This document shows, one piece after another, positions 24,181-32,834 of a stretch of DNA of 64,000 nt; the stretch's first letter is position 1, and the number at the start of each line of letters is the position of its first letter. This DNA is from Chthoniobacteraceae bacterium (lineage in GTDB: Bacteria > Verrucomicrobiota > Verrucomicrobiia > Chthoniobacterales > Chthoniobacteraceae). The notes under the pieces are model-generated. The model did not search any database, was not told where the DNA came from, and saw only the letters and a list, made by a program, of their open reading frames with translations. The translations under genes were made by a program, and so were the position numbers. The stretch is from contig CANJPY010000005.1 of assembly GCA_947476255.1 (NCBI GenBank), positions 1 to 64,000 of the forward strand. Reading direction: 5' to 3'.

Positions 24181-27100
24181 ATGCTTCCTCTTTCAGCTCG
24201 TTGTTTTTTTCATGCGGCCCTCGTTTGCAGTGTGGCCCTGAGTGCTTTGAGCGCGCGGGTTTCCGCGGCCTCTGTGTCTCTTTTTGACGGCGCAACGCTC
24301 AAGGGATGGGACGGGGAAACGAGCAAGGCCTGGCGGGTGCGGGACGGGGTGATTGTGGGGGGCTCACACGAGGGAAACCCGAGGAACGAGTTTTTGGCCA
24401 CCGCGAAGAGCTACCGGAATTTTGTGCTCAAACTGGAGTACAAACTGGAGGGCAGCGAGGGGTTTGTAAACGGAGGGGTGCAGTTTCGGAGCAAGCGCAT
24501 TCCGGAGCCGCCCAATGAGATGTCGGGATACCAGGCGGATATTGGCGCCGGCTACTCGGGGTTCCTCTATGACGAGTCGCGGCGCAAGAAGTTCCTGGTG
24601 AGCGCCGACAAGGCGCTGGTGGAAAAGCTCGAAAAAAAGGGGGATTGGAACGCGTATGAAATCCGGGTGCGCGGCCGCCGTATTGAGCTTGTGCTCAACG
24701 GACAAACGACGGTGAATTACACGGAAACCGAGGCGGGCATTGAGGAGGATGGCCTCATCGCGTTGCAAATTCATGGCAACTGTAAGGCGGAGATTTCGTT
24801 TCGCAACATCACCATCGACGTCCTCCCCAATGCGCTGCCTCCGGAGGAAGCCGAGATCCTCGGCCGGTTTGGGAGCGGACAGGCTGCGCCGCCGCCGCCG
24901 CCCTTTGTTGAGGGGCGCTTTCAACCGAACCCCGGCGAGGTGATTGTGTTTGCGGGGCAGGAGAATCTTGTGCGCGAGCAGCGGGCAGGAGAATTGGAGA
25001 CGCTGCTTTCCGCGGGGTTTGCGCAACAGGCGCCGCGCTTTCGCTCGATGGCATGGGAGGCAGACACCGTTTACGAACAGTGGCGCGACCTGAATTTCGG
25101 CCTGTGGTTCAAGCAGTTGGAAACAGCGGGGGCGTCGGCTGTGATTGCCCAGTTCGGGCAGATGGAAGCCCTCGACGGAGTCGGTTCCCTTAAGGAGTTT
25201 GTCCTCGCGTACGACAAACTGCTCGACCAGTTTGCCTCCCGGACCCGCAGACTGGTGCTGCTTTCTCCCATGCCCTTTGAGAAGCCCATGGCTTTGAACG
25301 CGCCGGATCTGACTCAGCGCAATGCAGACGTGGCCGCGTATGTGGGCGCTGTGCGAGAGATCGCGACCCAGCGGGGGGCCGTGTTTGTCGATATTTTTAC
25401 GGAGCTTTCGCGCCGCGAACCCGGGATGCCGCGCCTGACCGAGGACGGGATTCATCTGACGGCTTCAGGCCTCCGGGAGGTGGCGGAATTGGTGGCCCGC
25501 AAGCTGGGGACCGAAACGGTGTGGTCGGAAAGTTATCTTCCGTTGCGGGCGGCGATTGTGGAAAAAAACCGCCTGTGGTTCGATTGCTGGCGGCCGGCCA
25601 ACTGGTCTTTTGTGTACGGGGACCGCGTTTCGCAGCCTTACGGGAAAGGCGGTGGCGGCGTGCCTTCTTTGCAGAGCGTGTTTGAGGGGCAAAAGGGCTT
25701 TTTGGCGCAGGCGGACGAGCAGATTCATGCGCTGGCCCGGGGTGAAGAGCCCAAACCGAAGCAGGTGCCGGCTCCCGGGGCGGCTTCGGCCGGGTCTGCA
25801 AGTGGGACCGCGACTGGGACCGCCGTTGTGCCGAAGGCGCTGACCCCGGAGGAACAGTTGGCCACGTTCACGGTCGCTGAAGGGTATGAAGTCACCTTGT
25901 TTGCTTCCGAGCGGGACGGGGTTGTCAAACCCACCCAGATTGCTTGGGACGAAAAGGGGCGTCTCTTTGTGGCGTGTTCGCCCACGTATCCCCAGACTCA
26001 TGGGGTGGCGAAGCCGGGGGATTATTTGCTCATGCTGGAGGATCCCTCGGGAAGCGGACGGGCGACCAAGTCGGGGCGCTTTGCCGAAGGGCTCACGATG
26101 GTGCAGGGGGTCGAACCCGGCGAGGGTGGTGTGTTTGTGTGTGACTTTGACCAGTTGGTACACTTGCGGGACACCGACGGGGACGGTATGGCGGACAGCC
26201 GCAGGGTAGTGCTTTCAGGCTTTGGCATTGGCGACACTCATCAGCTGGTGAACTCCATTTCGCACGGACCCGATGGCAGCTTGTGGTTTACCCAGGGGTT
26301 GCATGCGTTTTCCCGGGTGGAGTCGCCGTGGGGCGTGGCGAGGCTCGATCGAGCGGGTGTCTGGCGGCTCAACCCCAGAACCATGCGCTTGGAGGGTTTT
26401 TTCGGGGGAGGCATGGCTGGGGTCAACTGCTGGGGCGTTGCTTTCGATGACTACGGGCAGGTGTTCCACAAGTCTGGAGCCCAGCCGCAGGGGTATTGGA
26501 CGGTGCCCGGAATGGTGCGCGGCGCCAATCCCAAGGGAAGCAGTTCGCATCTCTCGGCGGACAGCGCTTATGCGCCCTCATCCGAGCAATACCACTCGGT
26601 AGGTGCGTTGTTTCAAACTTCCCCGAAAACGACGTCGCTGGAGATTATCGGGACCAGGGCGTTGCCCGAGGAAATACAGGGGTGTGCGTTAATTGCGGGT
26701 TACTTCGGGGCGGTCGTGGAGTTGCACACGTTTGGAGACGAGGGTGCCGGGTTCAAGTCCACGCAGTTGCCCAAGTTGTTGCGCTCTTCGGATCCCTCGT
26801 TTCGGCCGGTGGATGTCAGCGTGGGGCCCGATGGGGCCATGTACGTGGCGGACTGGTTTAATCCGATTATCGGGCATTACCAGGCAAGTTACGCTGATCC
26901 CAAGCGGGACAAGACCCATGGGCGCATTTGGCGCATCAGTGCCAAGGGCCGTGCGCCGGTGAAACAGCCGGATCTGGCGGCGATGGGGCCGGCCCAGCTC
27001 TTGGAGCAGTTGCGGTCTCCGGAGCGCTGGACCCGGTATCATGCCAAACGCCTTTTGGGGGATTTGCCGGATGCCGCGGTTTTGGCGGCCGCCGATGCGT

Positions 27101-27945
27101 GGCTGGCGGGCTTGAATACCGCCGCGCCTGACTACGAAAAGTTGTTGCTCGAAGTGACCGGTGTGTTTGAAGCGCACGAGGCGCCGCGCCCCGGAGTGCT
27201 TGCCCAACTTGCCGCCGCCAAGGATCCTCGCGTGCGAGCGTACGGTGCGCGCGTGGCAGGCATGTGGGCGACCCGTGTGCCGGCGGCGGCTGCGCTCTTG
27301 CGCGAACGGGTGCGTGATGAGAATGCGCGGGTGCGTCTCGAGGCGGTGGTGGCGGCCAGTTATCTGGAGAAAGCGGAGGCGCTCGAAATTGTGACCACAG
27401 CGTTGGAACATCCCACGGACCGTTTTTTGGACTATGCCATCCGCGCGAGCGCCCGCGCGTTGCAGCCGCATTGGGGGCCGGTTTTTGAGGCTGGAAAACT
27501 GCGCCTTGGGAGTGCTGTGCAAGAGGGGTACGTCAAGACTCTGGCGACGGCGCCGAAACCCGTGGTGCCTCCCGGCCTGCATCTGTACGAAATGGCGTGT
27601 TTGGCCTGTCATCAGCCTGAAGGAAAGGGCCTGCCCGGAGTGTATCCGCCGCTTGCCGGCAGTGACTGGCTCAAGGGGGATCCGGAGCGCTTGATCAAAG
27701 TGATTTTGCATGGTCTGGCGGGGCCGGTGACGGTTTCCGGGCAAACCTATGGGCGCGGTGAAAATGCGGTTCCGATGCCAGGCATGGCAGGGCTTACCGA
27801 CCAGCAGATCGTCGATGTGCTGGGTTATGTGCGCAGCGAGTTTGGTGAAAAGGGCGCGGCTCCGAGTTTGGAGCAGGTGAAAAGGGTGCGGGCGGCTACG
27901 GGCGGACGAGACAAGGCGTGGACGGCGGCCGAGCTTGGGTTTTGA
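24181..27945 (+). CDS. DUF1080/SGNH-like/PVC dehydrogenase/HEAT/cytochrome c fusion protein
   Basis: About 1254 residues, exported (signal segment near 10-30). Domains in order: DUF1080 (about 33-218; FVNGGVQFRSKRIPEP); an SGNH-like domain (about 253-443) that keeps the last block (EDGIHLTASGL) but has GQEN where GDS should be; an Ala/Pro linker (about 525-550); a PVC-type dehydrogenase beta-propeller (about 563-923; VAEGYEVTLFASE, WDEKGRLFVACSPTYP, DGSLWFTQGLH, VGPDGAMYVADWFNP); HEAT-like repeats (about 937-1107); and a cytochrome c domain with CLACHQ near 1140 and a Met-rich PMPGMAGL. Related multidomain proteins are widespread in PVC bacteria and probably act as periplasmic sugar oxidases passing electrons to their own heme. 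Start 24181 is picked for its signal peptide; an earlier in-frame Met lies 21 codons upstream. Confidence 0.85.
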   Translation: MLPLSARCFFHAALVCSVALSALSARVSAASVSLFDGATLKGWDGETSKAWRVRDGVIVGGSHEGNPRNEFLATAKSYRNFVLKLEYKLEGSEGFVNGGVQFRSKRIPEPPNEMSGYQADIGAGYSGFLYDESRRKKFLVSADKALVEKLEKKGDWNAYEIRVRGRRIELVLNGQTTVNYTETEAGIEEDGLIALQIHGNCKAEISFRNITIDVLPNALPPEEAEILGRFGSGQAAPPPPPFVEGRFQPNPGEVIVFAGQENLVREQRAGELETLLSAGFAQQAPRFRSMAWEADTVYEQWRDLNFGLWFKQLETAGASAVIAQFGQMEALDGVGSLKEFVLAYDKLLDQFASRTRRLVLLSPMPFEKPMALNAPDLTQRNADVAAYVGAVREIATQRGAVFVDIFTELSRREPGMPRLTEDGIHLTASGLREVAELVARKLGTETVWSESYLPLRAAIVEKNRLWFDCWRPANWSFVYGDRVSQPYGKGGGGVPSLQSVFEGQKGFLAQADEQIHALARGEEPKPKQVPAPGAASAGSASGTATGTAVVPKALTPEEQLATFTVAEGYEVTLFASERDGVVKPTQIAWDEKGRLFVACSPTYPQTHGVAKPGDYLLMLEDPSGSGRATKSGRFAEGLTMVQGVEPGEGGVFVCDFDQLVHLRDTDGDGMADSRRVVLSGFGIGDTHQLVNSISHGPDGSLWFTQGLHAFSRVESPWGVARLDRAGVWRLNPRTMRLEGFFGGGMAGVNCWGVAFDDYGQVFHKSGAQPQGYWTVPGMVRGANPKGSSSHLSADSAYAPSSEQYHSVGALFQTSPKTTSLEIIGTRALPEEIQGCALIAGYFGAVVELHTFGDEGAGFKSTQLPKLLRSSDPSFRPVDVSVGPDGAMYVADWFNPIIGHYQASYADPKRDKTHGRIWRISAKGRAPVKQPDLAAMGPAQLLEQLRSPERWTRYHAKRLLGDLPDAAVLAAADAWLAGLNTAAPDYEKLLLEVTGVFEAHEAPRPGVLAQLAAAKDPRVRAYGARVAGMWATRVPAAAALLRERVRDENARVRLEAVVAASYLEKAEALEIVTTALEHPTDRFLDYAIRASARALQPHWGPVFEAGKLRLGSAVQEGYVKTLATAPKPVVPPGLHLYEMACLACHQPEGKGLPGVYPPLAGSDWLKGDPERLIKVILHGLAGPVTVSGQTYGRGENAVPMPGMAGLTDQQIVDVLGYVRSEFGEKGAAPSLEQVKRVRAATGGRDKAWTAAELGF

Positions 27946-28148
27946 CGGTATTTTCCAGAGGATTGGCTATCGGGCACCTTGAGCTTTTGATCATAGTGTC
28001 AAATATTGGCTTGGACGCAGTTCAGGGTTCTATCGCTGGATTTACACCCGTGATGCGGTTCTAGAAAACTGGCGGTCCGAAGGTTTGGCATCCAGTGAGC
28101 GGCGACAAATGTCTTTTAGATATCGCGCGGTTGTTATAGCCTGTCGCT

Positions 28149-31100
28149 GTGTATTGTCTGGAATTTTTGCAACTGGGCCTGAAACAGGCTGGGAATGCTC
28201 ATTCTATCGGTCTTGGAAAATTCTGCATAGGATCCGCGCCGGGTTCGGATATTGTTGTGTCCGGACTGGAGCCTCGTCATGCGCGACTCGAATTGACGGA
28301 TTCTTGCGTTTGGGTGGAGGCGCTCGAAGGGGGCGCCCCCGTCCGGGTGGACGGGAAGGTCGTGCGCGGGCGTTCGGAGGTGAGGGTTCCTGCGCGGTTT
28401 CAATTCGGAGTTGTGGAAGCTTCGTTGAGGCGCTCGAAGGAGGAGGAGGAGCCACAGACCCTCGTGCTGCGCAGGCCTGCGTTGGAGGGAGCCAAGCCGG
28501 GTGTCGCGGGAGGAGCGGCGAGGGAGGTGGGGGAGGCGGGGGATCAAACAATGCGCATTTTGCGCACACCAGAGGCGGCGGGAGCGCGTGTGGCCAGCGG
28601 CGCGACGGGCCTGGAAAGAAAGGTTCTGCCGGAGGTGGTTTTGGGGCAGCAGGACGATGGTTCCGACACCATGTCTTTTGACATGCGGGCGCACCTTGTG
28701 GAGGTGGATAGCGCTGCAGGGGTGCACTTGGAGTACGCGTTAAAACACGAGATTGCGCGCGGAGGAATGGGGCGGATTTTTGCGGCGGAGGATCCGCTTT
28801 TGGGGCGGGAGGTGGCGGTGAAGGTGAGTTCGGTGCACGCGGAGGGAGGCGATGCACAGTTTGCCCGCGAGGCCATGGTGCTGGCGGAACTGGCGCATCC
28901 GAACATTGTGCCCGTGCATGCGATGGGGGTGAACGCGCAGGGGTTTCCTTTCTACTCGATGAAGTTAGTGCGGGGAAAGACCCTGCAGGCGGTCCTCAAA
29001 GAGTTGAGGGTGAAAAAGGCGGAGACGGTGGCGCGGTACGGCTTGGAGCGTTTGTTGACGGTCTTTAGGAAGGCGTGCGATGCGGTGGAGTATGCGCATG
29101 CGAAGGGTTTTTTGCACCGTGACTTGAAGCCCGAGAACGTCATGGTTGGGGAGTTTGGCGAGGTGTTGGTGATGGACTGGGGACTGGCGCAGCCGCTCCC
29201 AGGAAAAACGTGGCCGCGCTGGGGCGGGGGCTGGGGCGGGGTCGAGGTGGCCGGGGACGAATCGGCCTGCATTGAAGGCACGCCCCTGTATATGTCTCCG
29301 GAGCAGGCGCAAGGAAAGCGCTTGGATGAGCGTTCGGACATTTATGCGCTGGGGGCTGTCCTTTATGCGATCCTCACGCTGCGCCCGCCCGTGCGTGGGA
29401 GTTCGCTGGCGGAGGTGTTGCGCAAGGTGCGCGCCGGGGAGGTGACTCCGTTGAGCACGCGTTTGAAGGCTTCGAGGACGGAGGTGCCAGCTCCGGCGTT
29501 TGTGGGGGAGATGCGCACGCGGATTCCCGATGCGTTGAGGGCGGTGACGCTGAAGGCGATGGCGAGGGAGCCCGCCCAGCGTTACCAGAGTGTCTCGGAA
29601 ATGGTGCTGGATTTGGAGTCTTATCTGAATGGGTTTGCGACGGCTGCCGAAAACGCCAACTGGCTGCGGCAGGTTTATTTGTGGGGGCGGCGGCATCGGG
29701 GGGTGAGCGTTCTTCTGTGTCTGTTGGTGCTTGCGGTGGGTGGATTTACGGCGCAGCTGGCTGCGAGCCAAAAGCAGGCCTTGAGGAGCGCCCGCGAGGC
29801 GGAGGCGAATGCGCTCAGGGCGAACGCAAATGCTTTGGAGGCCAGAAACAATGCACTTGAGGCGGAGGAAAACGCCAAGGTGGCGCGGAAAAATGCGCGG
29901 GAAGCGGAGCTCAGTGCGCGATATGCCGAGGAGGCGCGGGACCGGGCCCGCCGGGAGACGGCCCGGGCCCAGATAGCACTGGTGGAGGCGGGCGAGCAGG
30001 ATCTGAATGCAGAGGCGATGAACCGGATTTTACCCACGATTCCTCCGGACTTACGCACCCAAGAGTGGGAGTATTTAAAGGCGCGGGCGCAGGGTGCGGT
30101 GCGTACCTTCAGGGCAAAAAACGGCGCCCCATGGCTAGCCTTTGCGCCGCATCCCGTCGACGCCAGCATTCTGCTGTGTATTCAGAGCGGAGGCGCGGTG
30201 GAGCGTTTGAATCTACTGACGGGCGACTCTCAAACGATCGCCAGCGTTGCGCTTGTGGGGGCGTCGTTTCATAATTCAAGATTCGCTCTAGCGCCGGATG
30301 GTCAGCGGTTTGCCGTTTATAAAAAATCGCCGTCAAATTCAGCGCCAGCAGGCTTGCGGGATTACCAAGTCGAGATTTACACACTCAGTCAGGCCGCGGA
30401 GCCATTAGTGGTCAAGGGCCAGAGGAAAGGTAGCTCTAAAGTTGAGCTGCAGTTCAGTCCGGGGGGTGAGTTTTTGTTGGGGGTCCCTGTCAACGACAAA
30501 CAGGACGACGTCTTTATGCTTGATGCAAAATCCGGCGCCGTTTTATGGAAGCGCTCCGGAGACGGACCGTGCGCTGCTGATTTTATGGGGAAAGACAAGG
30601 TTGTGCTGTACTCGCAAGGGAACGGCATGGTGCCCTTGGTGGCAAGAAGCGGCCTGCCGGTTGAGCCGGAGGGAGAAGGGCAGGAGGGAATCGAAGTTAA
30701 AAAAACAAAAACCGGTCTGACGGGTGTGGACTCTGGGCGGGTAGCGTTCACTGCGGACCCAGAAACATTCTTTGCGTTTCAGGGGGATCTCTGCCGGAAG
30801 GTGAATGCTCGAGAAAAGCGGATTTTGTTCAGCGTGCCGATCAGGAATGGTTCCGGCGGGTATTTTGTGCATCTCAAAGGGGATAATACGTTTGCAACGA
30901 TTTCTTCAATCACGGAACGTTCAGGAGTGTTGCAAATTTTTTGGGATGGAAGCGCCGGAAGCGCCGGGGTTGGAGTTCCGTTGCGGTCGGTTCCGCTCGA
31001 AGTCGATTTTCAGAGTAACCTTCCCACGCCCTGGGGGCTTCTCAAGCATCCGGTGTCCAAAGAAATTGTGGTCATCAGAGGCAATCAAATACAGGTTTGG

Positions 31101-32066
31101 CTCGATGCTCCCGACTTGAAGAGCGTTTCAACAAGACATCCCGATGCGGTTGGGTTTTCCTGCCTCCCCGGTGTTATCGTGAAAAGCCGTCGGGTTTCTG
31201 GGGGCTCTTACGGTTTTGGATTTTGGGATTTGGCGGGTGCGGCCAAGCTGCCCGTTGCAGAGAAAACAATGGAGCACGGCTTGGGGCCGTCGGCCTGGGT
31301 CGAGCTCTCGGTCTCAAGAGAGGGACGCAAAGTCATGGCGCACCTCGGGCGAAACTTGGGGCGCTCAAGTCTGATGGCCTTTGAGATATCCGAAGACGGG
31401 CGGACCACGGAGGGCTTGCAAGTGAAGCATACGGGGAGCTATGTGGTTTCTTTCAGTCCCAGCGGCAGGCGCGTCTGTGATTTGAGGCAAATTTTCGATC
31501 TCTCCTCAGGAGCGTTAGCGAGTTCAATGGACCGCAAAGGCATCCTTCGTGAGTACGCCTTTGATCAACGGTATTCACCGCTTTTCACCTGGGTGGGAGA
31601 GGACAGGGTGGCGGAGGTCTGTGAAGCCCTCGAGGAGGGGGCTTCCAATGTGGCGAAAAGCCAGCGGACTCTGAGAATGTGGGATGCGAGGGATGGGCGG
31701 GTACGCTCCACGAAAGTGGCAATCGAAGCGTCTGCGCTGGACGCTTCTCCTGACGGTGCGCATGTGGTGGAGGCGGGCACGGACATGCGGGTGCGGATCC
31801 GAAATGGCCTGACTTTGGAGGTGGAGCAACAGTTCCGCCTGCACGACGATGCAATCCTGGCGGTGGCATGGCATCCGAGGCGCCAGATACTGGCAACGGC
31901 CTCGAAGGATCACACTCTGAAGATATTTGATCTCAGTACCGAGAAAATTTTGGTGACTCTGTTTTGTTGGTATGAGGAAGGCACAAGGCTGCTCTGGAGT
32001 CCGGACGGGGCCTCCCTGATGGTGTTTTCTCCTGGCGGGCCGTATGTGTACACGCCGAAGTTTTAG
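28149..32066 (+). CDS. FHA domain plus Ser/Thr protein kinase with C-terminal propeller
   Basis: This 1305-residue protein begins at GTG; an in-frame stop 12 bp upstream (28137) leaves no alternative. An FHA-like domain (about 15-75; FCIGSAPGSDIVVSG, PRHARLEL) precedes a Hanks-type kinase (about 195-495): Gly loop IARGGMGRIF, lysine in EVAVKV (Lys225), HRDLKPEN at 323-330, DWG in place of DFG at 343-345, SPEQ in place of APE, and DIYALGAVLYAILT. A transmembrane helix (517-537) is followed by an Ala/Glu/Arg-rich coiled coil (540-615) and a large extracytoplasmic propeller region, with a clear WD40 unit near the end (AVAWHPRRQILATASKDHTL). It probably senses outside signals and phosphorylates cytoplasmic partners; the FHA domain may bind phosphothreonine. 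It stands alone. DWG occurs in many PVC kinases. Confidence 0.85.
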   Translation: MYCLEFLQLGLKQAGNAHSIGLGKFCIGSAPGSDIVVSGLEPRHARLELTDSCVWVEALEGGAPVRVDGKVVRGRSEVRVPARFQFGVVEASLRRSKEEEEPQTLVLRRPALEGAKPGVAGGAAREVGEAGDQTMRILRTPEAAGARVASGATGLERKVLPEVVLGQQDDGSDTMSFDMRAHLVEVDSAAGVHLEYALKHEIARGGMGRIFAAEDPLLGREVAVKVSSVHAEGGDAQFAREAMVLAELAHPNIVPVHAMGVNAQGFPFYSMKLVRGKTLQAVLKELRVKKAETVARYGLERLLTVFRKACDAVEYAHAKGFLHRDLKPENVMVGEFGEVLVMDWGLAQPLPGKTWPRWGGGWGGVEVAGDESACIEGTPLYMSPEQAQGKRLDERSDIYALGAVLYAILTLRPPVRGSSLAEVLRKVRAGEVTPLSTRLKASRTEVPAPAFVGEMRTRIPDALRAVTLKAMAREPAQRYQSVSEMVLDLESYLNGFATAAENANWLRQVYLWGRRHRGVSVLLCLLVLAVGGFTAQLAASQKQALRSAREAEANALRANANALEARNNALEAEENAKVARKNAREAELSARYAEEARDRARRETARAQIALVEAGEQDLNAEAMNRILPTIPPDLRTQEWEYLKARAQGAVRTFRAKNGAPWLAFAPHPVDASILLCIQSGGAVERLNLLTGDSQTIASVALVGASFHNSRFALAPDGQRFAVYKKSPSNSAPAGLRDYQVEIYTLSQAAEPLVVKGQRKGSSKVELQFSPGGEFLLGVPVNDKQDDVFMLDAKSGAVLWKRSGDGPCAADFMGKDKVVLYSQGNGMVPLVARSGLPVEPEGEGQEGIEVKKTKTGLTGVDSGRVAFTADPETFFAFQGDLCRKVNAREKRILFSVPIRNGSGGYFVHLKGDNTFATISSITERSGVLQIFWDGSAGSAGVGVPLRSVPLEVDFQSNLPTPWGLLKHPVSKEIVVIRGNQIQVWLDAPDLKSVSTRHPDAVGFSCLPGVIVKSRRVSGGSYGFGFWDLAGAAKLPVAEKTMEHGLGPSAWVELSVSREGRKVMAHLGRNLGRSSLMAFEISEDGRTTEGLQVKHTGSYVVSFSPSGRRVCDLRQIFDLSSGALASSMDRKGILREYAFDQRYSPLFTWVGEDRVAEVCEALEEGASNVAKSQRTLRMWDARDGRVRSTKVAIEASALDASPDGAHVVEAGTDMRVRIRNGLTLEVEQQFRLHDDAILAVAWHPRRQILATASKDHTLKIFDLSTEKILVTLFCWYEEGTRLLWSPDGASLMVFSPGGPYVYTPKF

Positions 32067-32353
32067 GCGGGGTGAGAAGAGGGCGCTATTCTCGCGCTGG
32101 AGCACGTGGAGGGCCCTTGGATACAGACTGTCTGCGGCGATGCCTGTGTAAACAAAAGCGAGAAAAGTCTTTATTGTAGGCGCATTTTGCAATTGGGGCA
32201 TTCACGGATTTATGATCACCTGGGAGTTGCACCTGTCCGCGGATGGCCGGACCGAAGGCTCCAGGTGTCGGCGGCCCGTCTCGCGGAGACGCTCCGTCTG
32301 GAGACCGATGTCGCCCTGCGCACCGCCAAATCCGATATGGTGCCCTTTCTGAT

Positions 32354-32550
32354 TTGAGCAGGTTTAGAAGAACCCGCCGGAAGCGCCGGGCAGGTCCGGC
32401 AGGAGCCCCTCGTGGTGCTCTTATTTGGGTTCGCTGGTTTGCCGAAGATACAGGAAGAGGCTGCGGACATCGGGTTCCTCCAAGCCGTTCAAGGAGCCCC
32501 AGGGCATCAGGGGCGCCGGGGGACCTTCAACGTCACGTTGAAGGTAGTGT
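32354..32550 (-). pseudogene. Decayed duplicate of the 3' end of the dehydrogenase gene at 39372
   Basis: The segment ttgagcaggtttagaagaac to about 32518 matches 39304-39463 with scattered changes (for example cgccggaag versus cgctggaag). After a gap of roughly 55 bp in the alignment, 32519-32540 (gggaccttcaacgtcacg) matches 39528-39546. The parent segment contains the last codons and TAA stop of the PVC-type dehydrogenase on the minus strand, so this copy is a non-functional fragment. In both copies the shared part begins at the stop codon of a plus-strand reading frame. Confidence 0.75.
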
Positions 32551-32706
32551 TTATCTGCTGTATTATTTTGTGCAAATTACTGGATGCACCTCGGGATTAA
32601 AAAATGCGTTTCAGATTTTATGTCATAATAAATTAAAATAAAGAAGATGAAATAATGATATTCCATCACAATTTGATTGTATAAAAAAAGGTAATTGCCT
32701 GTGTTT

Positions 32707-32735
32707 TTGACATTAACCAAGCCTGCATGAAAAAT
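32707..32735 (+). promoter_or_regulatory. Candidate promoter for the two-partner secretion operon
   Basis: TTGACA at 32707-32712 is followed by 17 bases and AAAAAT at 32730-32735, with an upstream TG (extended -10). The -35 is perfect and the -10 is weak. It sits in the AT-rich stretch 100 bp before the start at 32835. No experimental support. Confidence 0.4.
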
Positions 32736-32834
32736 GGTTTTATCTCAACCGGTTTAACTGATTTATTAAATAAACATCGTTAATGACTGGATAGGTTGAT
32801 ACTGGTCATCCGTTAAATTCAAAGCGCACCCTAT

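Larger units (their letters stand above)
32067..32834. other. 768-bp gene-poor region: possible gene remnants, duplicate segment, AT-rich promoter region
   Basis: Three parts are visible. 32106-32357 keeps an open plus-strand frame ending in RTAKSDMVPFLI, whose C-terminal look resembles some nucleotidyltransferase-like proteins, but I cannot prove a gene. 32354-32550 is a decayed duplicate of 39304-39560. From about 32580 to 32830 the base composition turns strongly AT-rich, unlike the GC-rich surroundings, up to the start of the haemagglutinin gene. No RNA gene was recognised. Confidence 0.6.
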
